From contig NZ_JAEVLS010000008.1 of NCBI RefSeq assembly GCF_016801985.1, positions 355,093 through 419,092 on the forward strand: DNA of 64,000 nucleotides, in the 5' to 3' direction. Of the stretch, positions 25,401 through 32,500 are shown piece by piece. Positions within the stretch are counted from its first letter, which is position 1. Each line of letters starts with the position of its first letter. The notes beneath the pieces are model-generated. The model had not been told where the DNA came from. It made no database searches and saw only the letters and a list, made by a program, of their open reading frames with translations. The DNA is from Steroidobacter gossypii. Its GTDB lineage: Bacteria > Pseudomonadota > Gammaproteobacteria > Steroidobacterales > Steroidobacteraceae. The translations under genes and the position numbers were made by a program.

Positions 25401-26882
25401 CTCATTGTGTTGTCCGCCAAGCACGAAGATCGCTTGCGGCCCTACGCCGAACGACTGCTCACGCATCTCGAACGGCACGACCTCGTGATGGCAGACCTTG
25501 CGTACACGCTGCAGGTCGGCCGGGATGCGATGCCCGAGCGCCTGGGGCTCATCGTCGACACGAAAGAGGAGCTGATCGAGCGACTGCAGGCGTTCATCGA
25601 AGGTGACGCCGCTCGCGCGAACGTGCAGCTTGCCAGCGTGCGCCGCAAATCCGACGGATCGACCGATGGCAGGGCGCTTCGCCACTCGCTGGAGAACCGC
25701 GACTTGCAGGCGCTGCTGGGCCTGTGGTTGGAAGGGCATGACTTCGATTGGCAGCCGATGTATGCCGGATACAAGCTCAGACGGTGCTCGCTGCCCACAT
25801 ATCCGTTCGCACGCGAGCGCTATTGGTTCGGCGTCAATGCAGACAAACAAAGAGCGTCGTCGGCAACACAACAGACCGTTCATCCGCTGTTGCATCGTAA
25901 CGTCTCGGTGTTCGGTCGGCAGTCGTTCGCATCGGACAGTGTGGTGCTCGAGAAATCGCTGCGTGGGACAGCTCTGCGGCCCGAAGCCGGACTGCCGGAC
26001 CTGCTGCCGGTCGAAATGGTAAGGCTGGCGGTGCGTGAATCCCTCGGCGACCTTGGAAACAAGGCGCGCATCGAATTGCGTTCCCTGGCGTGGGCGGGCT
26101 TCGAGCCCGCGACGCAGGGCGGCACCATCTCCGCGGATCTATATGCAAACGGCGACAGCGGCTTCGACTTCGAGGTGAGGACCGCGGGCGCGGACGGCGA
26201 GTCGATGCTGTGCGAAGGCGTCGGCCACTACGAGGCGAGCGAGCATCCGGACCGCATCGATCTGCCCCAACTGCGCACGTTGTTCCGTGGCGAAGTCCAC
26301 GACGCCGCCGACTTCTATGGCGCCTTGGTCGAGGCAGGCATGGTCCGCGACCGCCTGCCGGATGGGGTTGTCGCCTGTCGTCGCGGCGAGCGACAGCAGT
26401 TGCTCGAATTTCGCTTGCCCGAGGCGGATGGCGCAGTCGATGCGGCCGGTGCGCTGGACACCTTTGCGTTGCTCTCGCTCTCGCACCTGGCCTGTCTCGA
26501 CCATCTGGCCGTCGGCGGCGTTCCACCGTCGGCAACGACCCTGCTCGCACTGGAACGTATCGCGTTCGCCTCGATCGGTGCTCGTGCAGGCGTGATCTGG
26601 GTCCGGTCGGCACGCGGCGGTGGCCGCTACGACGGCCGTGCCGTGATCGACATCGACGTGATCGATGCAGAAGGTCGCGTGCTCATCAAGATCAAGGGCC
26701 TGATGATCGGCTACGCGATGACGCCCGACGCCGAACGCGTGCACGACGAGGAGTTCGCCTCGATGCTCGAATCGCTCTACGCACCAGGCCGCGCCTCGAC
26801 GTCTGGCCACACGGCACGGCGTGTGGCGAGCCTCGAATTCGAGGATGCGCTCGACGCGATCTACGAGGGGGATGCGACCTGA
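16485..26882 (+). CDS. PKS-A: trans-AT polyketide synthase with N-terminal ACP-DUF-cysteine-lyase-like segment
   Basis: The ATG at 16485 (MDQDTLQDRTETY) gives 3465 residues; the frame upstream to 16017 overlaps the previous gene. Domains: ACP 10-85 (LGVNSF, Ser41); DUF resembling the MprF/LPG-synthase C-terminal (DUF2156, GNAT-like) fold, about 130-470, ending DLEFYGADMPLGGLEF...VFSMGGTYG; PLP beta-eliminating lyase domain of the tryptophanase/tyrosine phenol-lyase type, about 500-905 (ESGRAAEE phosphate loop, NNAAGGGAVS, LVLDATR, Schiff-base Lys721 in SLAKDFCVNKGG); KS 945-1375 (Cys1114, EAHGTGT, NIGHLE); trans-AT linker; DH 1560-1840 (DHLVSEIPTLPG, unusual motif); KR 1870-2355 (GGAGGLG, Ser/Tyr/Asn present); ACP about 2385-2460; KS 2517-2955 (DTACSSS); DH-like 3126-3425 lacking the active-site His. 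There is no AT and no C-terminal ACP. The first three domains match the ACP-DUF-SH order of leinamycin-type synthases, which install sulfur from cysteine or thiocysteine. Confidence 0.93.
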   Translation: MDQDTLQDRTETYLTSLISAAAQTSAAFDAQAPFGELGVNSFQVLKIIKRLEQDFGALPKTLLFENFNVRDLASYFVKAHAAVLAQKFATETAAPVRSSAPRVELTEKAAPAQSAPTIAAAAAPPKLIAIKHLENYPQLQRRRQEIFHQYKNESSVSRGTQVIAPLLFFGGEQRGYFNCGRSKDILLAYGYTGPADHFLSLAEQLYRYCTDRGLQFNLFAEQPLPDMCGKRFTATPFGVMQRIVDLRSFTLEGQKMRRLRYQVSKFEKAGACRTEEYLCGSDPQKAQTIAAIIDKWCASRTMVNPLIYIVKDEILAGTLAREHRLFLTYVDDVMQNVILISPMAAGEQGDRRGYLMDLEFYGADMPLGGLEFAIVNIVNTLLAEGCDVFSMGGTYGCKCSDSPTADAEIESVLSDLRQQNIFNDEGNLQFKNKFRPENKNIFLCRAADAGKADNVIDIIMMIADPALTQADDVDGVAAQTQPPVAAAIEGNGRSQALAEAGFNPHNLPTEHVDFDLKTDSWAQLRLPAIEKQTSTLLGRLQQPVNVNSALRELLPFNHFVLTESGRAAEEVFCRAWQKQGRVPQNVLFPSTIFHQIDKGFEPREMPCAALFDLHANALYKGNLDVAALRAELEQYSANIAYVCIELANNAAGGGAVSLSHLKQVKALLEQHGIALVLDATRVLENALALLEDDSECPGKSLWQVATDLLSQADAVVASLAKDFCVNKGGLIATNDPALYERLQALLQRDGKGLDVIDRRCVALSLRNQKFIESQVRRRVAAVRSLQQRLLDCGVPLANRAAGHCVLIDVKQIPEFRDLQAPVASFVAWLYLATGIRAGAHSVGMQQHPALRHLVRLAIPVGLKHEEVQAIEERLAAAFANKVNIPDLRPAGGRGEHVGDLHASFKLDRYLHPVATVASGTTEPVVGAPSAKETALPRNADRNGSGVGEIAIVGMAGRFPKARNMAELWQNLAQGVDCISELPQSRYLRRRQRDVLGKYRGGFIEDIDRFDSLFFNISPREAATLDPQERLFLEVAWEALEDAGYYPEAFESEALGARRVGVFVGAVWAMYQMVGAEERLAGNDAIANSFLWSVANRASYFMNFTGPSIAVDTACSASLTAIHLACDAIQRGECAAAIVGGVNLDVHQCKQEITVAGGLLSADGACRAFGRGASGYVPGEGVGALVLKPLAHAQRDRDNIYAVIKSSAINHGGRNSGYAVPNPKAQSNVIAAALDRANIDARSIAYIEAHGTGTELGDPIEIAGLNQAFEKNQVALQSCAIGSIKTNIGHLEAAAGIAGMCKVLLQMRHRALVPSLHSNQLNELIDFANSRFRVQQQLAPWEPKQIDGVRQPLRAGISSFGAGGSNAHVILEAHELSDGAASESPQDGGSRIIPLSARNEEQLRQVAGRLEAFINSRREDAAAPTLDDIAFTLQLGRKSFDYRVAIVASSIDQLLQRLQAFLSNTRDDQIVIGHVKNAEGITKLLSRKEKETFVDLLAQSREPLKLAQLWIDGLLPDWQGAQIQTAGRRISLPTYPFADKRHWLGNAGIVSEIAGASSRTLHPLIDTNESTFERQLFRKTFTAREFFIYDHLVSEIPTLPGVAYLDLARKAGEIAAGRKVHKIKNIVWVSPLTVRDGVANEAFIELKPAGDAVAFEVFSERQDGGRLLYCQGKLHYAGAHQPAADEYVDIAAIRARCAKVMDGSNAYPLFKSLGLDLGPGFQALQEVYRNPQAGFEVLGALKIPSGGELRFEEFVLHPSLVDASFQAAMGARLADAGGEMFVPYSLGEVEILHPLTPACYSYVTAVEDGKKASKLSKMNVMIVDELGKVLVKVRDSVGVPLLDVHAKPAHSESAPTLPSAGAEGEFSTLYYGTHWQPSLLPRTEAAAATAWTVVLFTPDRASHDSYREQLIATGDGQTALVAVYAGDAFARIDERSYCVNAGNRDDFATLLSSLQRDFTTPMQLCFAWSALPAIANDEDDAVERTVEALDRGVHAFLNLCQAIIAQKCESEVRLQYVHFSAPGISQPHNDAIQGFATILRAESPRLSCKVIEFQQPEAAFDSTVVAALTNELSDDTKALAIRYCDGKRHLRRISAAPTVSVTTADEAAIKHRGVYLITGGAGGLGLIFAEYLAKQFQARLMLTGRSPLQADVETVLNGLRGAGAEVLYVQADVAKREDVDALVRACIENFGALHGVIHSAGVLRDAYIRNKTREEMQAVFAPKILGTLLLDEATRRVPLDFFVMFSSLAALAGNAGQSDYSFANHFMDAFAARRDVLARRGARHGRTLSLNWSIWAEGGMRLDEQTATFFRRNLGIKPLEREVGIQALLHGLNSDVPHLAVVQGVREKIERAWGISEIETPAVPQRTAPARMASGPAASSGDDLTLTVQNTLSRIVMDFLKLDADDLDLDKILLDLGFDSIGLTSFSNLVNEQYGLDVTPVLFFEYPSIREIAKHLASEHHDQIARVHGQAAPSATVASANPIADDAPVAFKKKWSAEEAQHAAPVTSGGFSAERRFIERPIAIVGMSGVMPQADDLDEYWDKLSKAENNMVTLVPADRWSWEDYYGNPLAEKNKTLSKWGGFMREVDKFDPLFWGISPREAEMMDPQQRIFLESVWGAIEDSGHKVSELAGTRTGLFVGAATRDYIDLMAMKQADLDGYSASGTSHAVLVNRISFLLNLHGPSAPLDTACSSSLVALHRAIESIHTGSCDMAIVGGVQVMLTPAGHISFGAAGMLADDGKCKTFDARANGYVRGEGSGAIFIKPLDRAVADGDHIYAVIKATAENHGGKATMLTAPNPNAQAELLVEAYDRAEIDPRSVSYLECHGTGTSLGDPIEVQAMKKAFADLYRKHQLPPASKPHIGLTSAKTNIGHLETAAGIAGILKVLLSIKHRQIPALLHFEKLNPYINLDNTPFYPVARTCAWEPILDDSGKPYPRRAGISSFGFGGANVHVVLEEYSESQVSAHGRPNGPYLIVLSAKHEDRLRPYAERLLTHLERHDLVMADLAYTLQVGRDAMPERLGLIVDTKEELIERLQAFIEGDAARANVQLASVRRKSDGSTDGRALRHSLENRDLQALLGLWLEGHDFDWQPMYAGYKLRRCSLPTYPFARERYWFGVNADKQRASSATQQTVHPLLHRNVSVFGRQSFASDSVVLEKSLRGTALRPEAGLPDLLPVEMVRLAVRESLGDLGNKARIELRSLAWAGFEPATQGGTISADLYANGDSGFDFEVRTAGADGESMLCEGVGHYEASEHPDRIDLPQLRTLFRGEVHDAADFYGALVEAGMVRDRLPDGVVACRRGERQQLLEFRLPEADGAVDAAGALDTFALLSLSHLACLDHLAVGGVPPSATTLLALERIAFASIGARAGVIWVRSARGGGRYDGRAVIDIDVIDAEGRVLIKIKGLMIGYAMTPDAERVHDEEFASMLESLYAPGRASTSGHTARRVASLEFEDALDAIYEGDAT

Positions 26883-26910
26883 TGGGCATCGCGACGACGC
26901 TGCCAACGCG

Positions 26911-26927
26911 GGCAGGCAGAGCCTGCC
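26911..26927 (+). repeat. short perfect hairpin after PKS-A
   Basis: GGCAGGC-AGA-GCCTGCC lies in the 150-bp gap between PKS-A and the AMP-ligase. No U-run follows, so it is not a typical terminator; it may slow decay or be chance. Confidence 0.35.
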
Positions 26928-27032
26928 AAACCCAGGTTGACTCGATTGATCAATCTGCCTTCGGCTTGAAACTACTGGTCCGGACAATCGGCTGATCCAC
27001 CCGCGTTGCGGGCTTCGAACACGGGGCGTTGA

Positions 27033-28397
27033 ATGCAAAATCTGGCGACACTCATCGAGGGTTGGGCCGATCACACCGAGGGCACGGCGATTGTCTGTGA
27101 CGGCGCGACGCTCACCTATGCTCAGTTGCACGCGAGAATCTGTCACTGGCGGAAGCAACTGCAGGTGGCGGGCATCGCCCCGGGCGCATGCATCGCACTG
27201 CGCGGGCAGGTCTCCGGCGACATGATCGGGCTGCTGTTCGCGCTGGTTGAAAACGCGAACGTCGTGGTGCCCTTCCTGTCCGCCAGCAACTTCGAAGTGG
27301 AAGAGGCGCTCGAGACCGCCTGCGTCGATGGCGTTTTCGAATTTTCGAATGACGGCATCAGTCGGTACACGCACTGTGGCTATGGCCGAAGTCATCCGCT
27401 GCTCGATCGCTTGCGCAGCGAACCCAAGCAAGCCGGGCTGATCCTGTTCACCTCCGGGTCCACCGGCAAGAACAAGGCCTCGGTGCATCGTTTCTCACGA
27501 TTGATCGAACATGTCTTGCAAAAGCCTGGGGCTGCCTACCGCACACTCATTTTCCTGATGTTCGACCATATCGGCGGCGTCAACACGCTGTTGCATGTGC
27601 TGTGCAACGGCGGCACCGCGGTTTTTGTCGCGGATCGCTCAGTCGCCACGGTGTGTCATGCGATCGAGTCGCAACGCGTTCAGCTGCTGCCGACGACGCC
27701 GACCTTCCTCAACATGCTTCTTATTTCGGATCAGCGCCAGGGCTACGATCTATCGTCGCTGGAGTTGATCACCTACGGCACTGAGCCGATGTCGCTGGCG
27801 ACGCTCAAGGCATTGAACCAGGCCATGCCCGGCGTGCGTTGCAAACAGACTTATGGACTCACCGAAGTCGGCATCCTGCCGACTCGCTCGGAGGACGCGA
27901 GCTCGACTTGGATGAAGGTCGGTGGCCAGCGCCATGAGACCCGAATCGTCGACGGCGTCCTCTGGATCCGAACCGACGCAGCGATGATCGGCTATCTCAA
28001 TGCGCCATCTCCCTTTGATCAGGACGGTTGGCTCAACACCGGGGACAAGGTGGAGGAGCGCGATGGTTACCTGCGCATCCTCGGGCGCGAGTCGGAGATC
28101 ATCAACGTCGGCGGTGAGAAAGTTTACCCGAGCGAGATCGAGAACCTGATCCTGCAAGTGGAGAACATCAGCGACGTCGTCGTCAGTGGCAAGGCAAGCG
28201 CGCTTACCGGTCAAGTGGTTTTCGCGACGGTACAACTGATCGTGCCCGAGCCGACGGTACAGGTTGAGCGGCGCGTGCGTGCACATTGCCGGGAGCATCT
28301 GCCGGCATTCAAGGTGCCAGTCGGTGTAGGGGTTAGCGAAGACCCCATGTTTGGCGCGCGTTTCAAGAAAATTCGTCGCCCGGCGCGCACAGCGTAG
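27033..28397 (+). CDS. stand-alone acyl/aminoacyl-AMP ligase
   Basis: The 454-residue protein belongs to the AMP-dependent ligase superfamily but is shorter than most. A3 (P-loop) is LFTSGSTGKNKAS, A5 is KQTYGLTEVG, A7 is GWLNTGD, A8 is GRESEIINVGGEKVYPSEIE, and the C-terminal catalytic Lys is in FGARFKKIRR. It should activate a carboxylic acid as adenylate and load it onto a carrier protein. With the SDR (4 bp downstream) and the free ACP at 29208 it forms a compact three-gene set that could make an unusual acyl-ACP unit. The substrate cannot be read from sequence. Confidence 0.85.
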   Translation: MQNLATLIEGWADHTEGTAIVCDGATLTYAQLHARICHWRKQLQVAGIAPGACIALRGQVSGDMIGLLFALVENANVVVPFLSASNFEVEEALETACVDGVFEFSNDGISRYTHCGYGRSHPLLDRLRSEPKQAGLILFTSGSTGKNKASVHRFSRLIEHVLQKPGAAYRTLIFLMFDHIGGVNTLLHVLCNGGTAVFVADRSVATVCHAIESQRVQLLPTTPTFLNMLLISDQRQGYDLSSLELITYGTEPMSLATLKALNQAMPGVRCKQTYGLTEVGILPTRSEDASSTWMKVGGQRHETRIVDGVLWIRTDAAMIGYLNAPSPFDQDGWLNTGDKVEERDGYLRILGRESEIINVGGEKVYPSEIENLILQVENISDVVVSGKASALTGQVVFATVQLIVPEPTVQVERRVRAHCREHLPAFKVPVGVGVSEDPMFGARFKKIRRPARTA

Positions 28398-28401
28398 GAC
28401 G

Positions 28402-29166
28402 ATGTCATCAATGCCAAATGGGAGCTGGCAAGTGCGGACTGACAAGCGAGTGGTCATCATCAGCGGCGGCAGCCGCGGACTGGGGCAGGCGTTGGTGCAA
28501 GACCGGCTCGACGCGGGCGACATCGTTGCCACGTTCAGCCGTTCCAGCAGCAGCTTCATCGATCAGCTGCGTAGCGCCGATCCGGAGGGTGCACGTTTCC
28601 ATTGGGAAGCGATCGACGGTACTGACCTCGATGGCGTCAGGGCCTTCGGCATGAACGTTTTGCGCCGGTACAAACGCGTCGATGCGTTGATCAACAATGC
28701 CGGCGTCGGCCTCGAGGGCCTGCTGACGATGACGTCGGAGCGCGACATTCATCTGGCACTGACCCTGAATCTGGAGTCGGTGATCGCGCTGACGCGTACT
28801 TGCCTCAAGGGCATGCTCGCGGGCCGGCGCGGAAGCATCATCAATATTTCCTCGGTCAACGCCCTCCGCGGTCACAAGGGCTTGGCAGTCTACAGCGCTA
28901 CCAAGGCGGCACTGCTGGGACTCACGCGCAGCCTTGCGAGCGAAGTCGGACCACAGGGGATCACCGTCAATGCGATCGCCCCCGGATTTTTCGAAAGCGA
29001 GATGGTCGGCCACCTGACCGATGCTCAGCGTGCTCGCATCATTCGTCGGACACCGATGCGCGCCATGTGCACCACCCAGGATATCGTCGACAGTGCCCGT
29101 TTCCTGCTGTCGACGCGCGCCATCACGGGTCAGACCCTGGCGGTCGATGGCGGTTTCACGTGTTAA
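28402..29166 (+). CDS. short-chain dehydrogenase/reductase (FabG-like)
   Basis: The ATG at 28402 (MSSMPNGSWQ) gives 254 residues; a start at 28351 would overlap the ligase. Cofactor motif SGGSRGLGQA, NNAG structural motif, catalytic Ser in IINISSVNALRG and YSATK for Tyr and Lys, then the C-terminal GQTLAVDGGF. It is an NAD(P)H-dependent ketoreductase or alcohol dehydrogenase, cytoplasmic. It lies between the AMP-ligase and the free ACP, so an ACP-bound beta-keto or hydroxy substrate is likely, as for FabG. Confidence 0.88.
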   Translation: MSSMPNGSWQVRTDKRVVIISGGSRGLGQALVQDRLDAGDIVATFSRSSSSFIDQLRSADPEGARFHWEAIDGTDLDGVRAFGMNVLRRYKRVDALINNAGVGLEGLLTMTSERDIHLALTLNLESVIALTRTCLKGMLAGRRGSIINISSVNALRGHKGLAVYSATKAALLGLTRSLASEVGPQGITVNAIAPGFFESEMVGHLTDAQRARIIRRTPMRAMCTTQDIVDSARFLLSTRAITGQTLAVDGGFTC

Positions 29167-29207
29167 CGCCCAGCCCCGTCGCTGGCCCTTCTGTTCAACC
29201 CGATTTC

Positions 29208-29462
29208 ATGAAGACCATGAGCCAACACCAGCAGATCATCCACGACACGCTCCGTCGCGTTGCTGAGGAGGAGGGTGTACAACTCGGCACCATCAGCGAT
29301 TCCAGCGCTCTCATCGATAACCTCGGATTCCGATCGCTGCATATCGCCCGCATTCTCGCGATACTGGAAATCGAGTTTTCCCGTGATCCATTCGCGAGTG
29401 GCGATGTGCCAATCACCGGCCTGCGCACGGTCGGTGATCTTTGTGCGGCCTACGAGCGCTGA
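29208..29462 (+). CDS. stand-alone acyl carrier protein
   Basis: The 84-residue protein (start ATG 29208; a second ATG at 29217) has the four-helix carrier layout: IHDTLRRVAEEEGVQLGTISDSSALIDNLGFRSLHIARILAILEIEF. The phosphopantetheine Ser is in GFRSL rather than the usual GxDSL, so Asp is replaced by Arg. It follows the AMP-ligase and SDR and probably carries the unit they make. It could also supply the ACP missing from the last module of PKS-A. Confidence 0.75.
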   Translation: MKTMSQHQQIIHDTLRRVAEEEGVQLGTISDSSALIDNLGFRSLHIARILAILEIEFSRDPFASGDVPITGLRTVGDLCAAYER

Positions 29463-29545
29463 TCAAGCAAGTTGTTTGGAGACGATCGACTCGCGTGCCG
29501 ACCACGTTGGCGGACTCGATGGTATCCATTGCAGCAGGAAGCGGA

Positions 29546-32500
29546 ATGGAAAAGCAGCGCAGCGACATTGCGATCATTGGAATGGCCGGGAGATTTCCCG
29601 GCTCGACCTCGACGCATGAATTCTGGGCCAATCTGTGCGCCGGTCGCTCCGGTATCACCGCACTTTCCGCCGAAGAACTGTTGGCCCATGGGGTCTCGGC
29701 CAAAGCGCTGGCCGATCCGAATTACGTGAAGGTAGCGCCGCTGCTCGCGGACCACGACTGCTTCGATTCGGAGTTTTTCGTTGTTCCCCCGCGCGATGCG
29801 GAAATCATGGATCCACAGCATCGGTTGTTGCTCGAATGCGCGTGGTCGGCCATGGAGGATGCCGGCTATCCACCCGACACCCAACCTGGCCGGGTCGGCG
29901 TATTTGCCGGATCCGGCGGCATCGTTTCCAGCCATCTGCTGTCGTGCACCGAGCACTACGCCGATGTCGTCGGCAAGACCGGGGGCAGTTGGCATCTCGG
30001 CAACGACAAGGATTTCGTTCCGACGCGCTTGTCCTACAAACTGAATCTGCGCGGCCCGAGCATCGCGGTGCAGACCGCATGCTCGACCTCGCTGGTTGCG
30101 GTGCATATGGCATGCCAGAGCATCCGCTCGGGCGAATGCGAAATGGCGCTGGCCGGTGCGGTTAGCGTACGCACGCCGCACGTGGCGGGTTATCTGTACG
30201 AGAGCGGCAACATCCTTTCCGCCGACGGGCAGGTCCGCGCCTTCGATGCGGACGCGCGAGGCGTCGTATTCGGCAGCGGTGTCGGCATGGTCTTGCTCAA
30301 GTCCCTGCAACAGGCGCTGGCCGACGGCGATTGCATTCATGCCGTGATCAAGGGATCGGCCATCAACAACGACGGTGGCCAGAAGATGAGTTTCATGGCC
30401 ACCAAGGTCGAAGGTCAGCTCGACTGCATGCGTGCCGCGCTGGACAACGCGGGCGTATCCGCCGACAGCCTCGGCTATATCGAGGCGCATGGCACGGGTA
30501 CGGCGATGGGCGACCCGATCGAGATCCTTGCGCTGAGCCGGTTGTTTCGCAGCGAGACCGAGCGTCGCCAGTTCTGCGCGATCGGATCGGTGAAGAACAA
30601 CATCGGCCACCTGGATATCGCGGCGGGCATGGCGAGCCTGATAAAGGTCGCGATGTCTCTAAAATTCCAGCGCATTCCGCCGTGCGTCAATTTCACCACG
30701 CCGAATCCCAAGATCGATTTCGAGAGCAGCCCATTCCACGTCAACACCGAGTCGATCGAATGGCCGCAAGCCGACACGCCGCGACGTGCCGCAATCAACT
30801 GTCTCGGCATCGGCGGCACCAATGCCTTCATGGTGCTGGAAGAACCGCCGCAGCAGCCACTGCCGCCGCGCGCGGCGGCAATGCCGCGCATCGTGGTGTT
30901 GTCGGCAAAGACCGAGGCCGCGCTCTGGCGCAAGGTCGCTGATCTCGTCACCTGGCTCGACGCCGGCAAGGGCGAACATCTCGACGATATTGCCTTTACG
31001 CTCGCCACGGGCCGCAGTCAGTTCGCCAATCGCTGCGTGCTGGTGGTGAGCGATGTCAGTGATCTGATTGCCAAGCTCGGGCGCTTGCACCGGCATGGGC
31101 GTGCGCCGGATTGTTTTGTCGGCATCGACGTCGAGCATTCCGGCAATGCGACGCCGGGCCTCGACGAGTTCGCGCACTTTCTGGTGCAGCAGGTTCTCGG
31201 CGGTTTGCCGGCTGAAGAAATGCGCGGGAAGCTGCTCGCGCTCGCAGATCTGTACTGCCGCGGGGCGAAGCTGTCGCTTGATGCTTTGTTTGCGGGGGCG
31301 GGAGCGCGGCGCATCGCCATGCCCACGTATCCCTTCGAAAGAAGACGCTTTGCGATACCCCAGCGACCCGAGGGAACTCGACCAGAACCCATCGCAGCGG
31401 CGGCACCGTCGAACTTGCATCCGCTGCTGCACGCCAACGTGTCCGATGTATCGGGCCTGCTCTTCACATCGAAGTTCGACGGTGGGGAATTCTTCCTGCG
31501 CGACCATGTGGTGCTCGAGAACCGTGTGCTGCCCGGCGTGGCCTATGTCGAAATGGTGCGCGCCGCCGCGGCGCTGGCGCTGCCGGGCGACCGGACGCGA
31601 ACGCTTGAATTCAAGGATCACGCCTGGATCCAGCCGGTGGTGGTCGACGATGCGTCCACGTTGACGGTCGTGCTGCACGACAAGGGCGAAGACGAGGGCG
31701 GCGGACACTGGCTCGAGTACGAGATCCTCTCCGAAGGCAGGAGCGAAACGCCCCACGCCCGCGGAATGGTCCGCTGCAGTGCGGACGCCATCGCTGTCGA
31801 GCCGATCGATGTCGCTGTTGTCGACAAGGCCATCGAGGGCGCGCGCGATCGCGACTCGATCTACGCGCGTTTCGATGCGCTGGGTCTACGTTATGGGCCG
31901 ACGATGCAGGGCATCACCGAGCTGCGCAGCGACGGCGACGAGGTGATCGCGCGCCTGCGGTTGCCAGGTGCGTCGGACCCGCGCTTCGGCCTGCACCCCG
32001 CGATGATGGATTCGGCGATGCAGTGCACGATCTGCCTGCTCGCGGGCTTGGACGGGGAAGGCGGCGCCGCGGTGATGCCGTTCGCCTTCGACGACATGAT
32101 CGTCCACGGTGGCACCACCGACGAAATGTGGGTCTGGGTCCGCCGCGCACCGGGTGCCCCCATCGATGGCATGCCATCGCTGGACATCGATCTGGTCGAC
32201 CAACAGGGCGTGCCGCGGGTGAGTATCCGCGGCCTGGTCTCGCGCACGGTTGCATCCGCGCCCGTCGCTGCCTCGACGCGCGCCGTCGGGGCTGCGCCGG
32301 CGCTCGCGAGGCCGGCCGCGACTCCGGCCGCGACTCCGGCTTCCGGCCCCGCACTGCACGCGCTGGTCCCGATCTGGAATCCGGTCCGCTTCGGACGCGA
32401 CACGGTGACGTCGGCGCCGGACGAACGCTGCCTGCTGCTCGGCGGAGACGAGGCGCTGTTCGCCTGGCTGCGTTCGACTCTAATTGAACTGAAACATCAG

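Noticed and set aside
24273..25895. Minus-strand frame of 540 codons antisense to PKS-A
   Set aside because: Shadow of the KS region; composition is Arg/Gln-rich and without motifs. The same holds for long antisense frames at 16776-18386, 34097-35683, 35664-36887 and 38677-40293.
26911..26927. Intrinsic terminator after PKS-A
   Set aside because: Good stem, but no U-run follows; recorded only as a hairpin.
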